Assembly (NCBI RefSeq): GCF_900090225.1
Contig: NZ_FMHY01000002.1
Location: 6,138,001-6,202,000 of the forward strand
DNA: 64,000 bases
Source: Micromonospora eburnea
GTDB lineage: Bacteria; Actinomycetota; Actinomycetes; Mycobacteriales; Micromonosporaceae
Direction of reading: 5' to 3'
Part shown: positions 47,018-55,158 of the stretch, piece after piece
How positions within the stretch are numbered: the first letter of the stretch is position 1
Layout: each line of letters opens with the position of its first letter
Translations under genes and position numbers: made by a program
Notes under the pieces: model-generated
Told to the model about the DNA's origin: nothing
The model's database searches: none
The model's input: only the letters and a program-made list of their open reading frames with translations

Positions 47018-48838
47018 GTGCCCGAGGACGATCCCGCGCTCTCCGCCATGGAGGAGCTGGCGCTGGCCCGGCTGGCCCTGGCGGAGGGGGATCTGCCGCA
47101 CGCCGCCGGGCATGTCGCCGCCGCCCTCGTCCAGGCCCCGACGCTGCCCGAGGTGCACGAGACGCTCGCCCGGGTGGCCGCGGTCAGCGGCGGCGACCTG
47201 GAACTCTTCCCGCTCGGCCAGCGCGCCTTCGTCGGTGCGGTAGTGGCCCGTGCCCACCTGCTCGCCGCCGCCGGGCGGCCCGCCGAGGGGCTCGACCTGC
47301 TGGCCGCGGCCACCGGTCACGCGCCCGACGTCGACTGGGCCGGGGTGCCCTGGGTGACCGCCCCCGAGCTGCCCGAACGACTCGAACCCGAGCGGACTGC
47401 CCGGATCCTCATGCAGCTCTGCGCGGCGGTCCCCGACCCGGTGCCGCGCCGGCTGCGCGAACCGCTGCGGCCGTACCTCACCCTGGCCCGCAACGCGGTC
47501 ACCGTGCACCCCGGCCACCCGCTGCTGCTCGGCGCGGCGTCCGCGCTGGCCCGGCGCCTCGGCGAGGCCGCCCTCGCCGTCTCCTGGGCCGCCCGAGGGG
47601 TACGCGCACAGCCCAGCAAGCTCGGCGAGGTGTGGCTCGGGTACGCGTACCGCAGCGCCGGCCGGGTCCGGGAGGCCCTCGCCGCGCTCGGCCGGGCCGT
47701 CGCGCACGACCCCGACGACCTCGCGGTCTACGCCGACATCGCCGGCACCCTCGCCGACAACGGCCGGCTCGACGAGGCGCTGGACTGGATCGACCGGGCG
47801 CTGGCCAAGGACCCCACGTTCGACTGCGCGGTGCACACCGCGTACCGGCTGCGCTTCCAGCGCGACGGGGACGTGGCCCACCTGGTGGCCCTGACCGATT
47901 TCGTGCGGGACCACCCCGACGACAGCCACGAGCACGGCGACCTGGCCGAGTGCTGCCGCGCCCGCCCCTGGCTCGGACAGCTGACCCCGGCCGCCGGGCC
48001 GGTGCCGGACGCGCTGCGCCAGGCCGTCACCGCCCAGGGCGCCGGCCGGATCGAGGTACGCCTCGACGCGCTCGAACCGCCGAGCGCGATGCGTACCGCG
48101 GCGGCCGTGCCGGGGCTGGACGTCGAGGTGGCCGCGATCGCCGACCCAGACCCGCGCGAACCTCGGCGGGCCACCACCCGCCCCCTCTGGCGGTACGACG
48201 GCACCGCCGCGACGCCCACCCTGCCGGCGCCCTCGGCCGAGGCCGCGGAGCGGATCCGGCAGCTCGCCCACCCGGCCTGGCCCCACCCGCCGGCCGCGTA
48301 CGACGCCGCGGTCGGGCTGGCCACGCTGGACCTTGCCGACCTGCTCGGCCTGCTCGCGCATCCCCCCGAGGCCCCGGCCACCGCGCTGGGCCGGGCGCTC
48401 GCCGTCCAGGACCCGTCGCTCTGGGTACGCTGCGTGCAGGTCTGGGCCTGCCTGGGCCTGTTGCACCACCGCACCGACGAGCCCTGGGCGGAGTCCACCC
48501 GCCGCCGGGTGCTGCTGGAGCTGGTCTGGGACGTGGAGGACTGGATCACCGAGGCGGCGCTGTTCGCCCTGGTCACCGCCGCCTGGGTCGACCCCGCCGT
48601 ACGCGCCGACGTGGCCGCGGTGATGGCGGAGCGGCTCGCCGACGCGGCGGCCGTGGCCCGGGAGCGTCGAATGCCGATCGTGGTGTCGCTGGCGCACCTG
48701 GCGCTGGCCACCCCGGACGTCGACCCGCCCACCCGCGACCTGGCCCGCACGCTGATCGCCAGTGCGCCGGCCGATACCCCGGCCACCCCCTGGCGCCGGT
48801 TCCGGCGCCGCCTGGCCGCCCTCTTCCGCCGCCCCTGA
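47018..48838 (+). CDS. Tetratricopeptide-repeat protein
   Basis: A 606-residue soluble protein rich in Ala/Leu helices. Several TPR units are visible at about residues 9-45, 180-215, 217-250 and 251-285, with patterns such as VWLGYAYRSAGRVREALAALGRAV and LDEALDWIDRALAKDP. A Pro-rich stretch near 385-415 leads to a second helical half (about 425-590). No signal peptide or enzymatic motif is seen. It may be a scaffold; no partner is evident. Start is GTG at 47018 after GAGAGGA. A strong hairpin ends it. Confidence 0.75.
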   Translation: MPEDDPALSAMEELALARLALAEGDLPHAAGHVAAALVQAPTLPEVHETLARVAAVSGGDLELFPLGQRAFVGAVVARAHLLAAAGRPAEGLDLLAAATGHAPDVDWAGVPWVTAPELPERLEPERTARILMQLCAAVPDPVPRRLREPLRPYLTLARNAVTVHPGHPLLLGAASALARRLGEAALAVSWAARGVRAQPSKLGEVWLGYAYRSAGRVREALAALGRAVAHDPDDLAVYADIAGTLADNGRLDEALDWIDRALAKDPTFDCAVHTAYRLRFQRDGDVAHLVALTDFVRDHPDDSHEHGDLAECCRARPWLGQLTPAAGPVPDALRQAVTAQGAGRIEVRLDALEPPSAMRTAAAVPGLDVEVAAIADPDPREPRRATTRPLWRYDGTAATPTLPAPSAEAAERIRQLAHPAWPHPPAAYDAAVGLATLDLADLLGLLAHPPEAPATALGRALAVQDPSLWVRCVQVWACLGLLHHRTDEPWAESTRRRVLLELVWDVEDWITEAALFALVTAAWVDPAVRADVAAVMAERLADAAAVARERRMPIVVSLAHLALATPDVDPPTRDLARTLIASAPADTPATPWRRFRRRLAALFRRP

Positions 48839-48872
48839 CACCGGGAAGCGAACAAGGGGGCGGCGAAGACGG

Positions 48873-48913
48873 CGCGGCCACGCCGTAGCCCTGGTGGGCT
48901 CGGCGTGGCCGCG
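48873..48913. terminator. Bidirectional hairpin between TPR and MFS genes
   Basis: Perfect 13-bp arms CGCGGCCACGCCG/CGGCGTGGCCGCG at 48873-48885 and 48901-48913 with a 15-base loop between convergent genes. Confidence 0.8.
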
Positions 48914-48923
48914 GCGCTTGCGG

Positions 48924-50504
48924 TCAGGCGGTGGGCGCGTTGCCGAGGGCGACCTCGGCCTGCTCCTCGCCGGTGGCGTCGGCGGGCGGAACATCGTTCG
49001 CCGAGCGCAGCGGGACCTCCTTGATGAACCAGGCGAGCACCGGCACCGCGACGGTGAAGAAGACCGCCCAGACGAAGACGTGTGAGATGGCGTCGGAGAG
49101 CCCGCCGAGCACAACCTCGCGCATCGGCCCGGTCAGCTGCTTGAGCTTCTCCAGGTCGGGCTGGCCCCCGTCGCCACCGAAGGCGGCGCCGCCGGGCGAG
49201 CTAGCGAGCCGGTTGGCGAAGATCGCACCGAAGAGCGAGACGCCGAACGAGCCGCCGATCGAACGGAAGAAGGTGGCCGCGCCGCTGGCCGCGCCGAGGT
49301 CCTTCTGCGCCACGCTGTTCTGCGCGATCAGCATCGAGGTCTGCATGAGGAAGCCCATGCCGACGCCGAGCACGATCATGTAGAGCGAGGACTCGGTCTT
49401 GCTGGTGCCGAGGTCCAGCAGGGTCAGCAGGCCCATGCCGCCGGCCATCACCACGCCGCCGATGATCGGGAAGGCCCGGTAGCGGCCGGTCTTGGTGATG
49501 GTGCGGCCGACCACCAGCGAGACCACCAGCATGCCGAACATCAGCGGCAGCAGCAGCAGGCCGCTGTTGGTGGCCGAGGCGCCCTGCACGGTCTGCTGGA
49601 AGAGCGGCAGGAAGCTCATCGAGCCGAACATCGCGAAGCCGAGCAGGAATCCGATCACCGAGATGAGAGCGAAGTTCCGGTTGGCGAAGAGCCCCAGCGG
49701 CAGGATCGGCTCCGCCGCCCGCCGCTCGACGAAGCCGAAGATCACCAGGGTCACCGCGGCGAGGGCGGCCAGGCCGAGGATCTGCGGGGAGATCCAGTCG
49801 TACTCGTTGCCACCCCAGGTGGTGACCAGCACGATCGCGGTGATGCCGACGGAGAGCAGCGCGGCCCCCAGCCAGTCGATCTTGTGCTCGGTGCGGTACT
49901 TCGGCAGGTGCATGGTGGTGGCCAGCACCAGCAGGGCGACGCCACCGAGCGGCAGGTTGACATAGAACGCCCAGCGCCAGGAGAGGTGGTCGGTGATGAA
50001 GCCGCCCACCAGCGGTCCGGCCACCATGGCGATGGCCATGATGCCGGCGATCATGCCCTGGTAACGGCCCCGCTCCCGGGGCGGCACCAGGTCACCGATG
50101 ATCGCCATCACGCCGACCATCAGGCCGCCGGCGCCGAGGCCCTGGACGGCCCGGAACGCGATCAGCTCGATCATGCCGTCCTGGGCCCCGCCGAGGAGGC
50201 TGGAGCCGGACATGCCGCAGAGCGCGGAGCCGACCAGGAAGACGACCACCGAGGTCAGGAAGACGGCCTTGCGGCCGTAGAGGTCGCCGAGCTTGCCCCA
50301 GATCGGGGTCGAGACCGTGGTGCCCAGCACGTACGCGGTGACCACCCAGGTGAAGTGGCCGGCCCCGCCGAACTCGAAGACGATCCGCGGCAGCGCGGTG
50401 CTGACGATCATGTTGTCGAGCATCGCGAGCATCATTGCGATCATCAGGCCGAACAGGACGACCCGGACACCGGGTCGGGCTGCCGCCTGGGCTGGCTGCG
50501 TCAT
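48924..50504 (-). CDS. MFS drug efflux transporter, DHA2 (14-helix) family
   Basis: A 526-residue EmrB/QacA-type proton antiporter with 14 predicted helices. Motif D1-like LDNMIVSTALPRI near residue 28 and the conserved loop GKLGDLYGRK near 72 are present. The C-terminus is acidic (ATGEEQAEVALG). It should export lipophilic or cationic compounds. It is divergent from a TetR gene, with a strong operator dyad in the shared promoter. Start is ATG at 50504 (MTQPAQAAA); longer frames run through the operator region and are rejected. Confidence 0.93.
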   Translation of the reverse strand: MTQPAQAAARPGVRVVLFGLMIAMMLAMLDNMIVSTALPRIVFEFGGAGHFTWVVTAYVLGTTVSTPIWGKLGDLYGRKAVFLTSVVVFLVGSALCGMSGSSLLGGAQDGMIELIAFRAVQGLGAGGLMVGVMAIIGDLVPPRERGRYQGMIAGIMAIAMVAGPLVGGFITDHLSWRWAFYVNLPLGGVALLVLATTMHLPKYRTEHKIDWLGAALLSVGITAIVLVTTWGGNEYDWISPQILGLAALAAVTLVIFGFVERRAAEPILPLGLFANRNFALISVIGFLLGFAMFGSMSFLPLFQQTVQGASATNSGLLLLPLMFGMLVVSLVVGRTITKTGRYRAFPIIGGVVMAGGMGLLTLLDLGTSKTESSLYMIVLGVGMGFLMQTSMLIAQNSVAQKDLGAASGAATFFRSIGGSFGVSLFGAIFANRLASSPGGAAFGGDGGQPDLEKLKQLTGPMREVVLGGLSDAISHVFVWAVFFTVAVPVLAWFIKEVPLRSANDVPPADATGEEQAEVALGNAPTA

Positions 50505-50544
50505 GGGTGAACTCCCCCGAAGTGTGATCGACTTACTTGCCGCC

Positions 50545-50566
50545 CGGCTAGTTACCTTACTAGCCG
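50545..50566. promoter_or_regulatory. TetR operator between pump and regulator
   Basis: A perfect 8-bp inverted repeat CGGCTAGT/ACTAGCCG with a 6-base spacer. Outer CTTAC (50532-50536) and GTAAG (50571-50575) matches flank it. It lies 41 bases from the MFS start and 53 from the TetR start. Confidence 0.75.
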
Positions 50567-50618
50567 CACGGTAAGCTGACGGGAAGAATCGGTCAAGCAA
50601 GTTGGGTGGTGCACACAC

Positions 50619-51188
50619 GTGAGGGAGAGCACAGGCGGCACGCGGGAGCGTATTCAGGCCGTCGCGCTGGAGCTCTTCACCGAGCAGGGGTACGAGCGGA
50701 CCTCGCTCCGGGAGATCGCGGAGCGGCTCGGGGTGACCAAGGCCGCCCTCTACTACCACTTCAAGAGCAAGGACGAGATCGTCAACAGCTTCGTCGAGGA
50801 CCGGCTACGCCGGATGGACGAGCTGATCGAGTGGGCGCGTACCCAGCCCGCCACGTTGGCCACCCGCCGGACGCTGATCGGGCGGTACGCGGACACGATG
50901 TTCGGCGGCGACCTGCCCGCCGTGATGCGCTTCTTCGAGCAGAACCAGACCGTGCTGAAGAGCCTCACCGCCGGGAAGCAGATGCGGGAACGGATGATGC
51001 GCCTCGCCAACGAGCTGTGCCGGGGCGACGACACGCCGGCCGCCCAGCTACGGGCCGCGCTGACCCTCTTCGCCGTGCACAGCAGCTGGTTCGCGGTCCG
51101 GGCCCCGCACATCACCGAGGAAGAGCGCAAGAAGATCGCCCTCGAGGTGGCCGACGAGCTGCTGGCGAAAATCGGCTCCGACGACTGA
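50619..51188 (+). CDS. TetR-family repressor of the MFS pump
   Basis: A 189-residue TetR protein. The HTH is in residues 9-52: RERIQAVALELFTEQGYERTSLREIAERLGV, then KAALYYHFKSKDEI. The C-terminal domain (about 60-185) is helical. It starts with GTG at 50619. The neighbouring pump and intervening dyad make it the likely local repressor, relieved by a pump substrate. No gene follows directly; a tandem repeat begins 29 bases past its stop. Confidence 0.92.
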   Translation: MRESTGGTRERIQAVALELFTEQGYERTSLREIAERLGVTKAALYYHFKSKDEIVNSFVEDRLRRMDELIEWARTQPATLATRRTLIGRYADTMFGGDLPAVMRFFEQNQTVLKSLTAGKQMRERMMRLANELCRGDDTPAAQLRAALTLFAVHSSWFAVRAPHITEEERKKIALEVADELLAKIGSDD

Positions 51189-51217
51189 GCCGCCCGCTTC
51201 CCGGCTGACGCCTCGAC

Positions 51218-51305
51218 GCGGGCGGCCCCCGGTCAGCGGGCGGCCCCCGGTCAGCGGGCGGCCCCGGTCAGCGGGCGGCCCCGGTCAGCGGGCGGCCCCC
51301 GGTCA
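51218..51305. repeat. Five tandem 17-18-bp repeats
   Basis: Units at 51218-51235, 51236-51253, 51254-51270, 51271-51287 and 51288-51305, each GCGGGCGGCCCC(C)GGTCA. The last unit supplies the stop codon of the minus-strand GNAT gene, and every other unit also carries a TGA on that strand. The 17/18 alternation is a one-C difference. It is likely a variable-number repeat. Confidence 0.9.
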
Positions 51306-51815
51306 GGCCCGGCCGGTAAGGTCCAGGCGCAGACCCAGCAGCTCCACGCCGGGCAGCGGCGACCAGTCCTTTTCCGGCACCCGGACGAAGCCGAGCCGCG
51401 CGTAGAGGCGGTGTGCCGTGGCGGCCATGCCGGCACGTACGCAGATCACCACGGCCGAGCAGCCCAGCTCCGCCGCCCGGGCCACACAGGCCCGGACCAG
51501 GGCGGCCCCGGCGCCGCGGCCCTGCGCGGCCGGGTCGACCGCGAGCATCCGGAACTCGGCCTCCCCGGGCCCGGACAGCTCGGCGTACGGGGTGCCGGGC
51601 AACACGAACGTGACCGCACCCTGCACCTCGCCGGTGGCCTCGTCAACGGCGACCAGCACCTCGCCGGTCTCCGCCCGGGTGGCCACGTCGGCGAGCACCA
51701 CGCCGTAGCCGTGCTCGCCCTTGAGCTGGCCGTCCGCCTCGTACGCGGCGACCGTCAGGCGGGCCACCGCCGGATGGTCGGCCGGCTCCGCCCGACGGAC
51801 CAGGAGGCCGGTCAA
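51303..51815 (-). CDS. GNAT-family N-acetyltransferase
   Basis: A 170-residue GNAT enzyme. VRRAEPADHPAVARL opens the fold, motif A is MLAVDPAAQGRGAGAALVRACVARA near residue 91, and YARLGFVRVPEKDW near 138 is motif B. TTG at 51815 overlaps the stop of the biotin carrier gene (TTGA), a rare start supported by coupling. The stop codon lies in the final unit of a tandem repeat. The acceptor is unknown. Confidence 0.87.
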   Translation of the reverse strand: MTGLLVRRAEPADHPAVARLTVAAYEADGQLKGEHGYGVVLADVATRAETGEVLVAVDEATGEVQGAVTFVLPGTPYAELSGPGEAEFRMLAVDPAAQGRGAGAALVRACVARAAELGCSAVVICVRAGMAATAHRLYARLGFVRVPEKDWSPLPGVELLGLRLDLTGRA

Positions 51816-52027
51816 CCGATCACCGCGATCAGGTCGCCGTCCTGCACCACGTCACCCTCGTTGACCGCGATCTGCTGCACGACGCCGTCGGACTCGGCAA
51901 CGACCGGGATCTCCATCTTCATCGACTCCAAAATCACCAGCGTGTCCCCTTCGGAGACGCTGTCCCCAGCCGACGCGACGACCTTCCAGACGTTCGCCAC
52001 CATCTCGGCGCGGATCTCCTCGGCCAT
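51812..52027 (-). CDS. Biotinylated single-domain carrier protein (TB7.3-like)
   Basis: A 71-residue biotinyl domain. The lysine in ESMKMEIP (Lys37) is the biotinylation site, and the fold is complete from GDSVSEGDTL to GDLIAVIG. It is equivalent to M. tuberculosis TB7.3 (Rv3221c), a free-standing biotin carrier of unclear carboxylase partner that likewise lies close to the sigH/rshA region. Start is ATG at 52027 after GGAGGG. It is upstream of and coupled to the GNAT gene, an association I cannot explain. Confidence 0.9.
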   Translation of the reverse strand: MAEEIRAEMVANVWKVVASAGDSVSEGDTLVILESMKMEIPVVAESDGVVQQIAVNEGDVVQDGDLIAVIG

Positions 52028-52257
52028 CCTGACAGCCCTCCCTCTCCACCGGTGTTCCTGCGAACGGTATCCAATCATGACCGCGATCACCCTGGGGTGG
52101 AGAGCGACCCGGCCGCCCGATTCCGCCCCCGCCGGACCCCCGGGGCCACCGCCGGCACTAGCATCAGCGCCGTCGGTCCCCAGCTTGAGCAGGACCGGTA
52201 CGCGACCTCCGCCGCGCTCGCCCGCGGCCGGACGTGACCAGCACAAGGAGGCAGAGC

Positions 52258-52332
52258 ATGGCGAAGAAGGCCCGCAAGAAGAAGGCGCGCAAGAAGAGCA
52301 GCGCGAACCACGGCAAGCGCCCCAACTCCTGA
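52258..52332 (+). CDS. Ribosomal protein bL37
   Basis: A 24-residue, extremely basic peptide starting MAKKARKKKARKKS and ending NHGKRPNS. It matches bL37 of the mycobacterial large ribosomal subunit, which ends NHGKRPNA, as I recall it. ATG at 52258 has AAGGAGG six bases upstream, and a perfect hairpin follows the stop. bL37 is an actinobacterial addition to the 50S subunit. It stands next to rsrA-sigR, as in other actinomycetes. Confidence 0.88.
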   Translation: MAKKARKKKARKKSSANHGKRPNS

Positions 52333-52346
52333 TCGTCGGGACGCGA

Positions 52347-52380
52347 CGGTGGCCCGGGTCCGATCGGACCCGGGCCACCG
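52347..52380. terminator. Perfect 15-bp hairpin after bL37
   Basis: Arms at 52347-52361 and 52366-52380 with a GATC loop, then TGTCTTC. It is placed between the convergent bL37 and rsrA genes and would serve both. Confidence 0.85.
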
Positions 52381-52430
52381 GTGTCTTCAGCTCGTCGCGA
52401 TCGCGCTCGTCAGCTCGTCGCGGATCGGGT

Positions 52431-52724
52431 TCAGTCGGCGAGTTCGCGGGACTCGGTGGTCTCGAAGACCACCAGCTCGGTCAGGCGGACCCGCAGTCGC
52501 TCCCGCAACTCCTCGGGCGCGGTCTCGTTGCCGCAGCAACGGGCGACCAACGCCCGCACCTCCTGCTCGATCCCGTACTCGCGCAGGCAGGGCCCGCACT
52601 CGTCCAGGTGGTGCCGGATCAGCACGCGCCGCTCCTCGGCGCACTCCAGATCGAGATAGAGGTAGACCTCGGCGAGCACCTCGCGGCAGTCCGTCTCGTG
52701 CGGCTCTCCACAGCTCACGGTCAC
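52431..52724 (-). CDS. rsrA: Anti-sigma-R factor, zinc redox switch
   Basis: A 97-residue zinc-associated anti-sigma factor of the RsrA/RshA type. The H-x3-C-x2-C motif HLDECGPC (His39, Cys43, Cys46) plus Cys13 bind zinc. Disulfide formation under thiol stress releases sigma-R. GTG at 52724 overlaps the sigR stop (GTGA), which ensures stoichiometric synthesis. The protein matches the mycothiol-system anti-sigma-R family in length and motif. Confidence 0.94.
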   Translation of the reverse strand: MTVSCGEPHETDCREVLAEVYLYLDLECAEERRVLIRHHLDECGPCLREYGIEQEVRALVARCCGNETAPEELRERLRVRLTELVVFETTESRELAD

Positions 52725-53341
52725 ACCTCCCGGCTGGCGGCGGCGGTCGAACCCTTCGACGGCGTGGCGGTGAACCCCCGCTCGGCCGCGTACTGCTCGA
52801 GCAGCTTGCGCAGATTACGCCGGCCGCGGTGCAGCCGCGACATCACGGTGCCGATCGGCGTACCCATGATCTCGGCGACCTCCTTGTAGGAGAAGCCCTC
52901 GACGTCGGTCAGGTAGACCGCCAGACGGAACTCCTCCGGCAACTGCTGGAGGGCCTCCTTGACGTCGCTGTCCGGCAGCCGGTCGAGCGCCTCGGTCTCC
53001 GCCGAGCGCAGCCCGCTGGAGGTGTGCGACTCGGCCTCGGCGAGCTGCCAGTCGGTGATCTCGTCGGTCGGCGCCTGGATCGGCTGGCGTTGCCGCTTCC
53101 GATAGGAGTTGATGTAGGTGTTGGTCAGGATCCGGTAGAGCCAGGCCTTGAGGTTGGTGCCCTGCTCGAACTGGTGGAAGGCGGCGTACGCCTTCAGGTA
53201 GGTCTCCTGGACCAGGTCCTCGGCATCCGCCGGGTTCCGCGTCATCCGCAGCCCGGCAGCGTAGAGCTGATCGACGAAGGGCATCGCGTCCCGCTCGAAA
53301 CGGGCCCTGCGCTCGTCCGTCTTCTCGGTGGTCAACCGCAC
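52721..53341 (-). CDS. sigR: ECF sigma factor SigR/SigH (thiol stress)
   Basis: A 206-residue ECF sigma factor (short form). Region 2 (MTRNPADAEDLVQETYLKAY, near residue 33) and region 4 (PIGTVMSRLHRGRRNLRKLL, near 165) are almost identical to Streptomyces SigR. It directs thiol-oxidative stress genes and is held by RsrA. Candidate starts are GTG at 53341 and TTG at 53335 (TTEKTDERR), the latter with better spacing to GAGGGG. The frame stays open upstream to a GTG at 53524, which would give a longer 267-residue isoform. Confidence 0.94.
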   Translation of the reverse strand: MRLTTEKTDERRARFERDAMPFVDQLYAAGLRMTRNPADAEDLVQETYLKAYAAFHQFEQGTNLKAWLYRILTNTYINSYRKRQRQPIQAPTDEITDWQLAEAESHTSSGLRSAETEALDRLPDSDVKEALQQLPEEFRLAVYLTDVEGFSYKEVAEIMGTPIGTVMSRLHRGRRNLRKLLEQYAAERGFTATPSKGSTAAASREV

Positions 53342-53524
53342 ATCCCCTCGCGTCGGATGCTTTCCCGCCGAGGATACGCGTACGGGCCTGCCCGCAGATC
53401 CGGTTCCGGCCGGTGTGCTGGTGCTCACCGCTGCCGACGCGGACCACTCCGGCGCGTCGAGCAGCCGTCTCAGTGCCCGTGCGTCCCGTTCGTCCCGCTC
53501 CCGGCTCCGTGTCTCGATCGGCAC
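53342..53524 (-). other. In-frame N-terminal extension for a long sigma-R isoform
   Basis: Sixty-one sense codons precede the short sigR start, beginning with GTG at 53524, which has GAGGGGGG six bases upstream. S. coelicolor makes an unstable SigR' with a 55-residue extension from an equivalent upstream start and a SigR-dependent promoter. The extension here is Arg/Ser/Ala-rich (ETRSRERDERDARALRRL) and not domain-like. Confidence 0.7.
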
Positions 53525-53564
53525 CGGTCACCCCCCTCGGCTGGAAAAGTCGTCCGGGGGTGGT

Positions 53565-53590
53565 AACGCCCGCCGCCGATGGCACATTCC
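53565..53590 (-). promoter_or_regulatory. Sigma-R-dependent promoter of sigR
   Basis: On the minus strand GGAAT (53590-53586) and GTT (53567-53565) are exactly 18 bases apart, the consensus of SigR/SigH promoters. Transcription would start near 53555, about 30 bases before the GTG of the long isoform, giving positive autoregulation. Confidence 0.85.
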
Positions 53591-53605
53591 GCGGCCACCC
53601 CGCCG

Positions 53606-53649
53606 TTCCTGGTCCCGGCCCCGGCCGCGACCGGTGCTGGGACCAGGAA
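53606..53649 (-). terminator. 11-bp hairpin insulating the sigR promoter
   Basis: Perfect arms TTCCTGGTCCC/GGGACCAGGAA at 53606-53616 and 53639-53649 just upstream of the sigma-R promoter and 150 bases behind the hydrolase gene. It probably stops readthrough into sigR. The 53650-53799 stretch shows nothing else. Confidence 0.5.
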
Positions 53650-53799
53650 GGGCCTGGGAGGATGGCCCCGGATGCCCGAGACCGGGCCGCCGACACCATC
53701 CGATGCAACGACCCGCCGCCACCCCGGGTCACGCCCAGCCGCGCCGGGCACCCCCGAGATCACGCTGCCCCGGCGCGCGAGGGGGCTGACGTGGGCGGG

Positions 53800-54417
53800 T
53801 CAGGCGGGCGTCCACGCTCGGGCGCGCAGCCAGTCGCGGACCACCTCGGCCGTGCGGGCCGGGTTGCCGCGCAGGTCGTGCCGTTCGCCCGGGCGGATCG
53901 CCACCTCGACGTCCGGCCCGGGCTCGGGCACGCCGAAGGGGTCCCGGTCCCCGTTGACCACGAGGGTGGGCAGACCGGTACGCAGTTCGTCGGCGCGGGA
54001 GCGCTCCGGGCGGCCCGGCGGGTGCAGCGGGAAGGCGAGCGCGACGATGCCGGCCGCGCCGACGGCACCGGCCGTACGGCAGGCGACCCGGGCACCGCTG
54101 GAGCGGCCGCCGACCACCCAACGGGCGACGTCGGGGTGGCGCTGCCGGAGCGCGGCCAGCACCGCCGTCCACGCCTCGTCGAGGTGCCCTGCGGGGGCGG
54201 GCGCCCGCCGGCCGGCGACCCGGTACGGCTGGGTCACCCGGATCACGCCCACCCCGGCGTCGACCACCGCGTCCCGGACCGCGATCAGGTCCGGAGCATC
54301 CACGTCGCCGCCCGCCCCGTGGCCGAGGACCAGCACGGTGCCCACCGGGACGGCCGGCAGGTCGGTGGTTGTCCGGGCCGCCCCGCGGGGCGTCTCGATG
54401 TCGTCGCTGTGCCGCAC
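53800..54417 (-). CDS. KANL3/Tex30-type alpha/beta-hydrolase
   Basis: A 205-residue compact hydrolase-fold protein. LVLGHGAGGDVD near residue 29 gives the oxyanion region, GGRSSGARVA (near 100) is the nucleophile elbow of the dienelactone-hydrolase-like branch, NGDRDPFG carries the acid and GERHDL the His. The real substrate is unknown. Start is GTG at 54417. It lies 138 bases downstream of the WhiB gene on the same strand. Confidence 0.82.
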   Translation of the reverse strand: MRHSDDIETPRGAARTTTDLPAVPVGTVLVLGHGAGGDVDAPDLIAVRDAVVDAGVGVIRVTQPYRVAGRRAPAPAGHLDEAWTAVLAALRQRHPDVARWVVGGRSSGARVACRTAGAVGAAGIVALAFPLHPPGRPERSRADELRTGLPTLVVNGDRDPFGVPEPGPDVEVAIRPGERHDLRGNPARTAEVVRDWLRARAWTPA

Positions 54418-54555
54418 CGGCCCATTCTGCGCCCGGCACCGCGACCGTGCCGCAACCGGCGCATTGCACGTCGGCGGCGCTTCCTGTGCCACGGCGTACC
54501 GGGGCGGAAATGCCGCCGCCCGCGCCCCTGGGGACGCGGGCGGCGGTGCGCGGAA

Positions 54556-54933
54556 TCAGCGCGACGGCACCAGGGCGAGCAGACGGTCGCGGACCGGCGG
54601 GCCCGCCTCGTCGGCCGCGTCCGGATCCGGCTGCACCTCGCCGCGCCAGGCGACGAGCATCGCCCGCCGCTCACGCGGCGTGGTGCCACCCCAGACGCCG
54701 TGACAGTCGCCCACCTCAAGCGCCCAGGCCAGGCAGGGTCCCTGGACGTCACAGCTGCGGCAGAGCGCCACCGCCGCGTCGGCCGGCTCGTTGGGTGCCG
54801 GGAAGAACGTCTCCGGATCCACGCTCTGGCAGGTCCCTCTGGTCCGCCACGCCTCGTCCTGTCGTCGTTCCCGCAAGGCCCGCAGCAGGCGCGGGTCTCG
54901 TCGTGCGGCGGCTACTTCGTGCGGACGGGGCAT
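54556..54933 (-). CDS. WhiB-family regulator, divergent type
   Basis: A 125-residue Wbl protein with cluster cysteines 35, 58, 61 and 67 (CxxC in CRSC) and GVWGG at 79-83 followed by TTPRERR. It differs from WhiB1 by a 30-residue basic N-terminal extension, an extra Cys77 just before GVWGG, and a longer acidic tail. ATG at 54933 (MPRPHEVAAARR) is used; longer in-frame starts up to 55062 are possible. Proximity to sigR suggests a redox role, which is inference. Confidence 0.88.
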   Translation of the reverse strand: MPRPHEVAAARRDPRLLRALRERRQDEAWRTRGTCQSVDPETFFPAPNEPADAAVALCRSCDVQGPCLAWALEVGDCHGVWGGTTPRERRAMLVAWRGEVQPDPDAADEAGPPVRDRLLALVPSR

Positions 54934-55158
54934 ACGCGCCCGTGTCAATACACCCACCTCCCCCGTGGGACCGGCAGATGATCTCAAATGATCGATGGGT
55001 GTCATCCGCCCCGTGCGAACAGACGCCCAACACCGGCGCTGTGTTCTATCGCACTTGCACACACGGGGACAAGCCTCTGCGGTAAAGATGGCTAAAGAGC
55101 CGGGCGACGTTTCAGGCGCAACCCCGGCAAATCAGCACCGACAATGTGCCGACAATGA

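Noticed and set aside
51218..51305. CRISPR-like array
   Set aside because: The units are directly adjacent with no spacers, and no cas genes are near.
52052..52237. 61-codon ORF between the biotin carrier and bL37
   Set aside because: No conservation signal, no ribosome site, composition like non-coding shadow; the 230-base gap is read as a divergent promoter region.
54934..55158. Possible leader or small RNA between SRAP and whiB genes
   Set aside because: The region is less GC-rich and contains only short imperfect repeats; nothing stable enough to call.
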